Origin: Gammaproteobacteria bacterium
Lineage (GTDB): Bacteria; Pseudomonadota; Gammaproteobacteria; SZUA-152
NCBI GenBank assembly: GCA_030613605.1
Contig: JAUWLO010000025.1
Span: forward strand, 1-14,754
Reading direction: 5' to 3'
DNA length: 14,754 nucleotides
Of the stretch, positions 1 through 7,817 are shown in pieces; the stretch's first letter is position 1; the number at the start of each line of letters is the position of its first letter. The notes beneath the pieces were generated by a model. It was not told where the DNA came from and did no database searches. It was given only the letters and a program-made list of their open reading frames with translations. The position numbers and the translations under genes were made by a program.

Positions 1-2082
1 GCAATATATGGTTCAGATGCTCTGGCTGGCGTGGTTAATATTATTCTGAAACAGAATTTTGACGGAGCAACGGTTTCGCTCAGAGGTGGGCAGTCAAGAT
101 ACGGTGATGCCAATGAGAGTGGAATTTCTCTTGCTTCAGGAATTAGCAGCAATTCAGGCAACATAACGTTTGTGCTGGATTATACAAAACGTGCTGAGGT
201 GGGCCTTATTGACAGGGAATTTTCGGAAAGTGCTGATCACAGCGCAAAACAAGATGGTATCGATTTTACAAGTCCGACTTTCACTACTGCAAATGTACTA
301 GAGAGTGCTAATCCCTTTGTTCCAGCTTTTGAAGCAGGAGGTGTTAACCCGGCGCTCTATGGCTTTTATGATTTCAATCAGGATATGTCTCTAATCCCTG
401 AATCTGAACGATTAGGCATACTGATTAGTATGAATCGTGATATCACGCCAGATTTGACCTTTTTCTCTCAGATACTGGCAAATCAGTCACGGTCATTAAC
501 TTACCTGGCCCCCTCTGATGTTTGGGGTGAGGAAGATGGTGTGCAGGTGCAGATTGGCCAGGCCTTTAATACATTTGTGGATAGTGGAAATAACCCTATT
601 GCTGTGTATCCATATTGGCGGATGGTCGAACTGGGGCGGCGTAGTCTTGAGGTAGAGACGGATAGCCATAGAGTTATTGCGGGCCTGGAAGGCGCAGTGT
701 CCGACTGGGAGTGGGAGGGTGCTTTTAATTACAGCCGTTCCAGATCTGTGGTTACGGGGAAAAATTATGTTGACAGAATAGCTCTGATTGACGCAATTAA
801 TAGTGACGCCATTAATCCATTTGGCACTTCGCCCAATACTGCCGCTGCACTTGATAGTATTCGTGCCACCATAAGCAGGAAAGGCGAATCCGAGCAGTTT
901 GGTATGGATGCGAAAGTCGTTAAAGAAATCACTGAAATGGAGAGCGGTCCTGTGATGCTGGCTGTTGGGCTGGGGCGTTTCCACGAGAGCATGCTGGACA
1001 CTCCTGATGCAGCACAAGAACAAGGTCGCATATTAGGCCAGGGTGCCACTTCTGTTGATGGCGAACGTGATCGCACAGCGCTATTCACAGAAGTGAGTAT
1101 GCCGGTAAGTGATGATATTGAAGTTCAGTTGGCATTACGTACTGAGAATTACAGTGATGTTGGAACTACAACAAACCCCAAAGTTGCGGTGCGTTATCAG
1201 CCGAGTTCGACCATGTTACTTCGTGCCTCTGTTGGTACAGGATTCAGGGCGCCATCGTTAACCGAACTTTATATAGGTGAATCGGTCGACCGTCCATTCC
1301 TGGTCGACGGTACCGTAGCGCCTACGCCTACTCAGTACCCAGTGGTATACAGTGGCAATTCAGACCTTGACCCTGAAACCTCTACCTCTCTATTTCTTGG
1401 CGGTGTTTTTGAACCGACGCCAGGTTTGGAAATCGGCGTAGACTATTGGCGTTTTGAGCATAAGGATGTGATTGATAATAACGCTCAGTTGATTGTGGAT
1501 AATGAAGCATCTTATCCTGGGCAGGTTATTCGTCCTGGAGGACCAGGCACTCCGATTGCTGTAGTGTTCGCTGATTTTATCAATATCGCGGAGCAAAAAA
1601 CCGATGGTATTGATCTGGATGTAAGCTATGGGTGGAAAGTTGGTAAAGGGAAATTGCGTCTCAAAGAAACTGCGACCCAATTACTGAGCTTTAAACGGAA
1701 GGTTTCATCTGGCCGATCATTTGAATCGCTTGCGGGTGAATACCGATATCCCAAGTTGCGTAGCAAGACAACGCTGGCATGGAATAACAACAATTATATG
1801 GCTAGCCTTTCTGCAAACTACATTGGCGGATACAGGGACAAGTATTATGGCCGTATTAGCCCAAATACTGGCGCTGTTGATACTCATGAAGTCGACTCTC
1901 AACTCACTTATGATATTCAGCTTGTCTACCATGTTGGCAGTATCTCGTCATTAACTGTTGGCATTGATAATGTCACTGATGAGGAGCCACCTTTCTCTAA
2001 CAGCGAAGTGCAGGGTTATGACTTTGCTACTCATGATCCACGTGGAAGATTTTTCTACGCAAAATATACTGCTGAATTTTAA
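1..2082 (+). CDS. TonB-dependent outer-membrane receptor, 3' part (5' end outside window)
   Basis: The reading frame is open from base 1, so the gene starts upstream; 693 codons are visible. It begins in the plug domain with the hallmark AIYGSDALAGVVNIILK, which normally closes the TonB-receptor plug. The rest is the 22-strand barrel, including the conserved TGFRAPSLTELY segment (about 1240-1275) and a C-terminus ending in an aromatic residue (YTAEF), as outer-membrane barrels do for BAM recognition. Signal peptide, TonB box and the first part of the plug are missing from the window. The family imports scarce ligands (siderophores, haem, cobalamin, glycans) using energy from TonB-ExbB-ExbD. 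No residue here identifies the ligand. The gene lies directly before a complete TtpC-type TonB operon, which suggests that system serves it. Family assignment is firm; substrate is unknown. Confidence 0.95.
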   Translation, partial: AIYGSDALAGVVNIILKQNFDGATVSLRGGQSRYGDANESGISLASGISSNSGNITFVLDYTKRAEVGLIDREFSESADHSAKQDGIDFTSPTFTTANVLESANPFVPAFEAGGVNPALYGFYDFNQDMSLIPESERLGILISMNRDITPDLTFFSQILANQSRSLTYLAPSDVWGEEDGVQVQIGQAFNTFVDSGNNPIAVYPYWRMVELGRRSLEVETDSHRVIAGLEGAVSDWEWEGAFNYSRSRSVVTGKNYVDRIALIDAINSDAINPFGTSPNTAAALDSIRATISRKGESEQFGMDAKVVKEITEMESGPVMLAVGLGRFHESMLDTPDAAQEQGRILGQGATSVDGERDRTALFTEVSMPVSDDIEVQLALRTENYSDVGTTTNPKVAVRYQPSSTMLLRASVGTGFRAPSLTELYIGESVDRPFLVDGTVAPTPTQYPVVYSGNSDLDPETSTSLFLGGVFEPTPGLEIGVDYWRFEHKDVIDNNAQLIVDNEASYPGQVIRPGGPGTPIAVVFADFINIAEQKTDGIDLDVSYGWKVGKGKLRLKETATQLLSFKRKVSSGRSFESLAGEYRYPKLRSKTTLAWNNNNYMASLSANYIGGYRDKYYGRISPNTGAVDTHEVDSQLTYDIQLVYHVGSISSLTVGIDNVTDEEPPFSNSEVQGYDFATHDPRGRFFYAKYTAEF

Positions 2083-2093
2083 TTTAGACTCCA

Positions 2094-2120
2094 GGGGCGC
2101 CAATTGGCGCCCCTTTTTTT
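2094..2120 (+). terminator. Rho-independent terminator after the TonB-dependent receptor
   Basis: A perfect 8-bp GC-rich stem, GGGGCGCC (2094-2101) with GGCGCCCC (2106-2113), has an AATT loop and is followed at once by seven T residues (2114-2120). It lies 11 bases after the receptor stop codon and should end the receptor transcript. Confidence 0.93.
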
Positions 2121-2138
2121 AGTTTGGAAATATGTCTT

Positions 2139-2918
2139 ATGAAAGTACTTATTAGTAGATCGAAAATTTTAGTGGCGTTTGCTTTATTGTTTTCTGTTGC
2201 CGGAAATATTTTTGCTGCGCCAGGGTTAAGCGATATCGTTAATACAGTTCAGTCTAGTAATAAAAGAGCTACAGCCTCACAAAAAAGGATAGATGCGCTC
2301 TCTGATAAAGCCCGGCAACTTTATGATGAGTACAGGCTGGTGGTACAGGAGACTGAGTCTCTTCAAACCTACAACCGGCATGTAGAAACACTGGTTAAAT
2401 CTCAGAAAAATGAGTTTGTTTCATTGCAGAACCAATTGGATGAAATAGATGTTACTAGCCGAGAAATTGTTCCTTTATTGTTAAAAATGCTGGATTCTCT
2501 TGAGAAATTTGTTCAACTGGATATTCCGTTTCTGTCTGAAGAGCGCAGCAAAAGGGTGTCTGATTTACGTCATATGATGACACGAGCAGATGTGACGGTG
2601 GCAGAGCAATACCGGCGCATAATGGAAGCTTACCTGGTGGAGCTTGAATATGGGCGAACGATAGAGGCGTACGAGTCTGTGCTTGAGGCGAATGGAAAAA
2701 TGCGCTCAGTCAATTATTTACGGGTAGGGCGCATCATGCTGGTATACCAGACCCCGGACAAGTCAGAAATGGGGGTCTGGAATAATGTATCCAGACAGTG
2801 GGATAACCTTGACTCGGATTATCAGGCTTCAATTAGCACAGGATTGCGAATCGCACGTAGACAAGCTGCCCCAGATCTTTTACGCCTTCCGTTGCCTTCT
2901 CCGGAGCGTGCGCAATGA
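2139..2918 (+). CDS. DUF3450 family periplasmic coiled-coil protein of a TonB2/TtpC system
   Basis: A 259-residue protein. The ATG at 2139 is preferred over an in-frame TTG at 2124 because it starts directly at a good signal peptide (charged MKVLISRSK, hydrophobic core, cleavage after NIFA about residue 26), with GGAAA about 9 bases upstream. The mature part is mostly helical with coiled-coil character in its first 100 residues. The C-terminus (SRQWDNLDSDYQ, then GLRIARRQAAPDLLRLPLP) matches the usual ending of DUF3450 proteins. In Vibrio and Shewanella this family is the first gene of the TtpC-TonB2 operon; its exact role is not established, but a periplasmic helper of the energy-transducing complex is the natural inference. 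Its stop overlaps the start of ttpC by 4 bases. Confidence 0.88.
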   Translation: MKVLISRSKILVAFALLFSVAGNIFAAPGLSDIVNTVQSSNKRATASQKRIDALSDKARQLYDEYRLVVQETESLQTYNRHVETLVKSQKNEFVSLQNQLDEIDVTSREIVPLLLKMLDSLEKFVQLDIPFLSEERSKRVSDLRHMMTRADVTVAEQYRRIMEAYLVELEYGRTIEAYESVLEANGKMRSVNYLRVGRIMLVYQTPDKSEMGVWNNVSRQWDNLDSDYQASISTGLRIARRQAAPDLLRLPLPSPERAQ

Positions 2919-4273
2919 TGAATCGAGTTATCACATTGTTATTCATATCTGCATTGCTATTCCCGCTGAATGTTTTATCAGCAGATGCAAGCCCAGGTAC
3001 ATTGGATGAATTATTGAGCCAGGTTATAAAATCCTCACGTAAAGAGGGCAATATTAATAAGGAGCGCGAAAAACGATTTTTGGATGAAAAGCAATCCCGC
3101 CAACAGTTGTTGAGCACAGCCAGGCGGGTGTTAAAAAAAGAACAAAATAGAAGTGCTGTACTTCAAAGAAAGTTCGATGCCAATGAAAAGAAAATCACCG
3201 ATCTTGAAGATCGCTTAAGGCAGCGCTCAGGCTCACTGGGTGAGCTCATGGGTGTCGTTAAGCAGGTAGCAGGTGATGCGGTTGGTGTGTTCAAAAATTC
3301 GATGATTTCAGCACAAGTCACCGACAGAGGTCTGGATGTTGCTGAAATTTCAAGCCGTAAGGTGCTGCCATCTATCACTCAGCTAGAGAGTATCTGGTAC
3401 GCAATTCAGCAGGAAATGACCGAATCTGGCAAGGTGGTGACTTTTCGCTCTACGGTTGTATTGCCAGATGGCACAGAGAATGAAAGAGATGTAACGCGCA
3501 TAGGTCCCTTTAATGTCATTAGTGAAGGCAAGTTTCTTCGATATGCAGCGGCAAGCGCCAAACTCGTCGAGCTGAGTCGGCAGCCGGATGGCAGTCACAT
3601 GGATATGGCGCAAGACTTTCAGAACGCCAGTGGTGACCGTGCAGATATGATGCTTGATCCTACACGAGGCAGCTTGCTTGCACGGTTAGTAACAGTACCC
3701 AGCCTACTGGAACGCGTTGAGCAAGGTAAGGTTATTGGATACGCTATTGTCATGCTAACGATTATTGGTTTGATACTGGTAGCCGTGCGTTTTGTAGACT
3801 TAACGCGCATAGAAAACAGTATTAAAAGTCAGGTAAGTGCTGCTAAGGCTGATGAGAAAAATCCACTGGGAAGAATACTTGCGGTTTATTTAAAGAATAA
3901 AAAAATACAGCTGGAGACTCTTGAGAGAAAACTCGATGAGGCAATTATCAAGGAGGTTCCAGGTATTCAGCGGGGACTTCCTGTTGTTAAGATACTAGCT
4001 GTCATTGCTCCAATGTTGGGGCTTCTGGGTACGGTAAGCGGCATGATTGAAACATTCCAGTCCATCGCGTTGTTTGGCAGTGGAGATCCTAAAATGATGG
4101 CAGGGGGCATATCCCAGGCGTTGGTGACCACTGTTCTTGGTTTAGTTGCGGCTATCCCTTTATTGTTTTTCCATAGCCTGATGTCAACCAAGGCGCGACG
4201 CTGTATTGCTATTCTGGAGCAGCAAAGCGCTGGCATAGTGGCGAGACATGCTGAACAGGGGACAAATCCTTGA
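2915..4273 (+). CDS. ttpC: TtpC-like MotA/TolQ/ExbB-family proton-channel protein with large periplasmic domain
   Basis: A 452-residue inner-membrane protein, far longer than ordinary ExbB. It has a signal peptide (1-22, ending VLSA), a charged coiled coil (about 30-100), a periplasmic domain (about 105-265), a first membrane segment (about 273-295), a cytoplasmic stretch, then the ExbB/TolQ core with membrane segments near 357-380 and 397-420. The core carries GLLGTVSGMI (T373) and TTVLGLVAAIP (T406), which match the two conserved channel threonines of ExbB (E. coli T148 and T181). In Vibrio, TtpC is required by the TonB2 system in addition to ExbB2 and ExbD2. The ATG overlaps the preceding stop (ATGA). 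A GGAG lies 8 bases before it. A second ATG follows immediately at 2918, so the start could be one codon later. Confidence 0.92.
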   Translation: MMNRVITLLFISALLFPLNVLSADASPGTLDELLSQVIKSSRKEGNINKEREKRFLDEKQSRQQLLSTARRVLKKEQNRSAVLQRKFDANEKKITDLEDRLRQRSGSLGELMGVVKQVAGDAVGVFKNSMISAQVTDRGLDVAEISSRKVLPSITQLESIWYAIQQEMTESGKVVTFRSTVVLPDGTENERDVTRIGPFNVISEGKFLRYAAASAKLVELSRQPDGSHMDMAQDFQNASGDRADMMLDPTRGSLLARLVTVPSLLERVEQGKVIGYAIVMLTIIGLILVAVRFVDLTRIENSIKSQVSAAKADEKNPLGRILAVYLKNKKIQLETLERKLDEAIIKEVPGIQRGLPVVKILAVIAPMLGLLGTVSGMIETFQSIALFGSGDPKMMAGGISQALVTTVLGLVAAIPLLFFHSLMSTKARRCIAILEQQSAGIVARHAEQGTNP

Positions 4274-4797
4274 TGGATTTCTTATCTCTTTCCGGTGGAT
4301 TAGCCCAGTTTTTTGAATCTGGCGGCACAGTTTTATGGGTCATTCTGTTCGTGTCTATTTTACTATGGACATTGATTATTGAGCGTTACTGGTACATCAA
4401 GCTGGTGTACCCCCGTTCATTAGGTGTTGATCTGGCTGATTGGCAAAAAAGAGAGGACAAGGCGTCCTGGTATGCGCGCAGTGTGCGTACAGCTATTTTA
4501 TCGAGAATCTCACTGGATTTGGTGCGATCCCTTCCGACAATACGTGTGCTGATTGTTTTGTGTCCGCTGTTGGGTTTGTTGGGAACGGTTACCGGGATGA
4601 TTCATGTCTTTGATGTGGTTGCGCTCGAGGGCGCAACCAATGCTAAGGCGGTGGCAGATGGGGTATCGTTGGCGACCATACCGACACTGGCTGGTCTTGT
4701 GACGGCACTTTCTGGATATTACTTCAGTATACGTCTTAAACAACATACAGAATCAGCTTTGCAGCATGCCTCAGACCTTATGGTGGAGGACTTATGA
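4273..4797 (+). CDS. exbB: ExbB proton-channel subunit of the TonB2 system
   Basis: A 174-residue MotA/TolQ/ExbB-family protein. Its first membrane segment lies at about 18-38 (GGTVLWVILF and on), followed by a short cytoplasmic region and two more segments at about 90-112 and 130-155. GLLGTVTGMI carries T105 and PTLAGLV carries T138, at the positions of the channel threonines of ExbB. With ExbD it forms the proton-driven motor that energises TonB. The short form, without the long N-terminus of E. coli ExbB, is usual for ExbB2 proteins. The ttpC stop and this ATG share one base. An in-frame TTG one codon upstream (4270) has slightly better spacing from AGGGGA at 4257-4262, so the start is uncertain by one codon. 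Confidence 0.94.
   Translation: MDFLSLSGGLAQFFESGGTVLWVILFVSILLWTLIIERYWYIKLVYPRSLGVDLADWQKREDKASWYARSVRTAILSRISLDLVRSLPTIRVLIVLCPLLGLLGTVTGMIHVFDVVALEGATNAKAVADGVSLATIPTLAGLVTALSGYYFSIRLKQHTESALQHASDLMVEDL
4785..4790 (+). promoter_or_regulatory. Strong ribosome binding site for exbD inside exbB
   Basis: GGAGGA lies three bases before the exbD ATG at 4794, within the last codons of exbB. It supports the start that overlaps the exbB stop by 4 bases. It is the best Shine-Dalgarno match in the operon. Confidence 0.6.
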
Positions 4798-5195
4798 GGC
4801 GACAAATTCAACTTCCTGATGATGAAAGTGATTTTGATATGACGCCGATGCTGGACGTTGTTTTTATTATGTTGATTTTCTTTATTGTGACCAGTTCTTT
4901 TGTGAAGGAGTCGGGAATTGATATCAATCGACCAGAAGCAAGTACAGCAACCATTAAGGAGCAAGGCAATATACTCATTGCGATTAGTGCGGCTGATGAT
5001 ATCTGGATTGATAAACGGAAAATAGATGTACGTGCAGTCAGGGCCAATGTGGAACGACTACATGCTGAAAATCCTCAAGGGGCCGTCGTTGTTCAGGCGG
5101 ATAAGAATTCCAGAAATGGTGTACTTGTAAAGGTTCTTGATCAGGTAAGACTTGCAGGCGTAAGTAATGTTGCTTTGGCCGCAACACCACAGTAA
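4794..5195 (+). CDS. exbD: ExbD/TolR-family subunit of the TonB2 system
   Basis: A 133-residue protein with the standard ExbD layout: a short cytoplasmic N-terminus, one membrane helix (about 19-40) and a periplasmic domain (about 45-133). The segment FDMTPMLDVVFIMLIFF carries Asp21, which aligns with the essential membrane aspartate of E. coli ExbD (Asp25) that carries protons through the motor. The periplasmic part (NRPEAST, later VVVQADKNS and GVLVKVLDQVRLAGVSNVALA) fits the ExbD/TolR fold, and the length is typical. The start overlaps the exbB stop (ATGA) and has a strong binding site. It works with ExbB and TtpC to energise TonB. Confidence 0.95.
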   Translation: MRRQIQLPDDESDFDMTPMLDVVFIMLIFFIVTSSFVKESGIDINRPEASTATIKEQGNILIAISAADDIWIDKRKIDVRAVRANVERLHAENPQGAVVVQADKNSRNGVLVKVLDQVRLAGVSNVALAATPQ

Positions 5196-5202
5196 GTATG
5201 AT

Positions 5203-5820
5203 ATGCGGAACGTTTATTCAGTATTAACTGCCTGTGGTGTAAGTTTTCTACTTTTTTCCCTGATGCAGTTTCTGGTGTCCGGCGGTGGCGCGAAATTGTT
5301 GGAAGTGCCGCCTGGTTCTACAATGCAGTTTATACGTCTGCAGCATCAATCCGAAACTCAGCTCAAACAACGTCAACTCCCCAAAAAACCTGAGCCCGCA
5401 AAAGAAGCGCCCGCCACACCATCGGTTATCCAGAAAAAAATTACCCAGCGACCGATTGCGAAACCACAATTATCCATGCCGGATGTGCCTCTGTTGGCAT
5501 TCAATGGGCGTCCCTCCCTGGGTGGATTCAACAGCATGAGCATGGACAACGAGTTGCTACCACTTGTTCGAGTGGAGCCGAATTATCCACGTAAGGCCGC
5601 CAGATCAGGAACAGAGGGCTGGGTAGAGGTTCAATTTACCGTCCTTGAGGATGGCACTGTATCGGCTGCAAAAGTTGTTAAGGCAGAGCCTCGGCGTGTT
5701 TTTAATCGTGAGGCGCTCAGAGCCATTGCCAGGTGGAAATTTAACCCCAGGATAGTTGATGGGAAACCTGTCAAGCAAACAGCAACCCAGGTCATTCAGT
5801 TTAAACTGGCCAAACCATGA
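5203..5820 (+). CDS. tonB: TonB energy transducer (TonB2 type)
   Basis: A 205-residue TonB. The frame extends upstream to an ATG at 5167 inside exbD, but the ATG at 5203 places a membrane anchor (about 5-25) directly at the N-terminus, as TonB requires, and lies 7 bases after the exbD stop. Next comes a short linker rich in Pro, Lys and Gln (about 45-90), then the C-terminal TonB domain (about 124-205: VEPNYPRKAARSGTEGWVEV, later EALRAIARWKFNP). This domain binds the TonB box of outer-membrane receptors. The short linker is typical of TonB2 proteins. No histidine is visible in the anchor, unlike His20 of E. coli TonB. The stop overlaps the next start by 4 bases. Confidence 0.94.
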   Translation: MRNVYSVLTACGVSFLLFSLMQFLVSGGGAKLLEVPPGSTMQFIRLQHQSETQLKQRQLPKKPEPAKEAPATPSVIQKKITQRPIAKPQLSMPDVPLLAFNGRPSLGGFNSMSMDNELLPLVRVEPNYPRKAARSGTEGWVEVQFTVLEDGTVSAAKVVKAEPRRVFNREALRAIARWKFNPRIVDGKPVKQTATQVIQFKLAKP

Positions 5821-7037
5821 ATACTGACAGGCATTTTACCAATTTTTCCATGCAAAGATTTGTAGCGTTCGTGCTGGCCCTATATTTATTACCGGGTCTG
5901 GCTGTTGGCGGCCTTCTTAGTGAAAGGACTTACAAACGTCTTGGCCAAATTCACAAGCTTGTAGACAAAAGTGACTATAGTGGTGCACTGGGTCGCCTGG
6001 ATAAATTAATGCTCCAGTCTGGTGGTCGGGCTTATGATAAAGCAATAATTCAGCAAACTTATGGATATGTTTATGAGTCGATGGGGCAACCGGCCAGGGC
6101 AGTCGAGGCATTTAAATCCAGCCTGGAGTCAGGAGAATTATCGTCCACGGTTGTGCAGGGCATTAGGATAAATCTAGCTAGCTTATATTTTAGTTTAGGT
6201 AAATCCAAAAAGGCGTTGAGTGCATTCGTAGCGTGGTATGAGGATCAGAAAAAGCCAACACCACAGGCCCTTGTTTTTGGAGGGAGTCTTTATGCTGAAA
6301 ATAATGAATATAACAAAGCGATCTCTTTAATCAATAAGGCGATAAGTATTTCCCGTAACCCCAAGGAAGCCTGGTACAGGAGAATTGCTGCCATATACGT
6401 GAAGATGGAAGATTTCTCTAATGCATCTAGAGTATTGTCTATATTGGTCGAGAAGAATCCATCTAAGGTATCGTATTGGAAACAACTAAGCGCCAGCTAT
6501 TATTTTGCAGGTGACGAAGAAAATGCTTTGTCAGTAATGCTTTTGGCTTATGAAAAATTACTATTAAAAACTGAGAAAGAAATCATTGACCTTGCCAGGC
6601 TTGCTGCTTCACAGAATATACCTATTAGGGCCAGTCGGATTATGGAAATAGGGCTTAATGAGGGAGTAGTAAATAGGAATGGAAAACATATGGAGTTGCT
6701 CGGTAATATTTATATACAGGCTAAGGAATATCATAAGGCCATAGAATCATTTACACATGCAGCAGATCTTTCGAAAGAACCAGAACTGTATTTAAGAGTG
6801 GCAAATCTTTATAGCGATCGCCATCAGTGGGAAAGTGTCTTAAGCGTGCTAAATGAACATTTACCTGAAGAACCACATTTGAAGACACGTGGGCTACTAC
6901 TAAAGGGTATTGCACTTTACGAAACAGGGAAAGTGGAAGAATCCAGACACATTTTCCAGAAAGTGTCTTCTCAAAAAGAGAGTGCAAAGCTAGCATCCAC
7001 CTGGTTGGAATATATAGATTTATATCCTGTTAAATAG
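5817..7037 (+). CDS. Tetratricopeptide-repeat protein of the TonB2 operon, exported
   Basis: A 406-residue helical-repeat protein. The N-terminus has a hydrophobic segment (about 13-31, FVAFVLALYLLPGLAVGGLL) after a polar start, compatible with a signal peptide and periplasmic location. If the internal ATG at 5850 (M12) is used, the signal peptide looks more regular; the first ATG overlaps the tonB stop (ATGA) and is kept for coupling. Several TPR units are visible, for example YGYVYESMGQPARAVEAF, NLASLYFSLGKSKKALSAF, GSLYAENNEYNKAISLINKA and LGNIYIQAKEYHKAIESF. TPR proteins are scaffolds for protein contacts, and this family closes TtpC-TonB2 operons in Vibrio and Shewanella. Its precise partner is not established. 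An assembly or stability role for the complex is an inference. Confidence 0.88.
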   Translation: MNTDRHFTNFSMQRFVAFVLALYLLPGLAVGGLLSERTYKRLGQIHKLVDKSDYSGALGRLDKLMLQSGGRAYDKAIIQQTYGYVYESMGQPARAVEAFKSSLESGELSSTVVQGIRINLASLYFSLGKSKKALSAFVAWYEDQKKPTPQALVFGGSLYAENNEYNKAISLINKAISISRNPKEAWYRRIAAIYVKMEDFSNASRVLSILVEKNPSKVSYWKQLSASYYFAGDEENALSVMLLAYEKLLLKTEKEIIDLARLAASQNIPIRASRIMEIGLNEGVVNRNGKHMELLGNIYIQAKEYHKAIESFTHAADLSKEPELYLRVANLYSDRHQWESVLSVLNEHLPEEPHLKTRGLLLKGIALYETGKVEESRHIFQKVSSQKESAKLASTWLEYIDLYPVK

Positions 7038-7055
7038 TAGTTTCTTGGAGGGGTT

Positions 7056-7751
7056 ATGAGTAATCGAAAAACATTATTTTTATCACCATGCTTAATGTAT
7101 AAAGATGACCTATTTGCACTTGAGGCATTGTTGCGTGGGAATCTTCCTGGAAAGGGTTATGATTTTCAAATAAGGGGAGTTGAGCATGGCCATGAAATTT
7201 CCGCAAAACCTTATCATTCATTAGAAGAACTATTTTCAGAAAAAGATCTTCCACGCTGCCTTGACCAGTTATCATTTGAGACCAAAGAGGTTGAAGATGG
7301 AGGCAAGCTAATACACAGTACCCGTATTCATCTTGATAAAAGAGTTTCAGATGTCCAGATTTTTAGTGATGATGATAGCGAATGGCTACAGGATATAAGT
7401 CAAAAATTAACAGACTTCATTAAGCAGCGGCGTCCCTGGTATTGGTTGATAGGAGTATCTATACCACCTGTCTTTAATGTGTCCCTTGGTCTGTCATTAC
7501 TAATGGCTGTATTTATAATTGTAGCCAAAGTTGAGCAGGCATTTCTGTTTCCATTCATGCTTGTTGTTTCTGGTGGTATCTTTTTGGCGCTTGGGGTGAC
7601 GAGGGTTATCTACAGGCATGCGCGAATCTGTATGTTTCAACGAAATGAAGATAAGCGGCCAAACTATGAGCTATTCGCGATATTGACGCACTTAACTGTT
7701 CTGGTAATTAGTATTGCCGGGTCAGTTATAATGACTTCAGGAAAAATATAG
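7056..7751 (+). CDS. Unrecognised membrane protein with N-terminal soluble domain
   Basis: A 231-residue protein that I do not assign to a family. Residues 1-125 look soluble and mixed alpha/beta, with no signal peptide. The stretch RVSDVQIFSDDDSEWLQDISQKL (about 100-121) reads as a beta strand followed by an amphipathic helix just before the membrane. The second half has three hydrophobic segments (about 130-157 with two prolines, 163-182 and 206-227), with a basic Arg/His-rich loop between the last two that suggests a cytoplasmic face. The ATG at 7056 is preceded by a good binding site (GGAGGGG). It lies 18 bases after the TPR gene with no terminator between, so co-transcription with the TonB operon is likely, but a functional link is not shown. 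Confidence 0.75.
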   Translation: MSNRKTLFLSPCLMYKDDLFALEALLRGNLPGKGYDFQIRGVEHGHEISAKPYHSLEELFSEKDLPRCLDQLSFETKEVEDGGKLIHSTRIHLDKRVSDVQIFSDDDSEWLQDISQKLTDFIKQRRPWYWLIGVSIPPVFNVSLGLSLLMAVFIIVAKVEQAFLFPFMLVVSGGIFLALGVTRVIYRHARICMFQRNEDKRPNYELFAILTHLTVLVISIAGSVIMTSGKI

Positions 7752-7817
7752 CTCCATGACTTATCTGGATGCCGCTACTTACTACACAGTCTTTCATGCA
7801 GATGTAGTAGAGCATCA

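Noticed and set aside
496..1088. Long - strand open frames inside the receptor gene
   Set aside because: They are shadows of a clearly conserved receptor frame, have no family features and no convincing ribosome binding sites.
5167..5202. Upstream ATG (5167) extending tonB by 12 codons into exbD
   Set aside because: The extension (LLWPQHHSKYD) would put polar residues before the membrane anchor and simply reflects overlap with exbD; the ATG at 5203 gives a normal TonB N-terminus.
7780..7809. Inverted repeat TACTACA/TGTAGTA between the convergent genes as a terminator
   Set aside because: Only 7 weak A-T-rich pairs with a 16-base loop and no T-run on either side; not enough to call.
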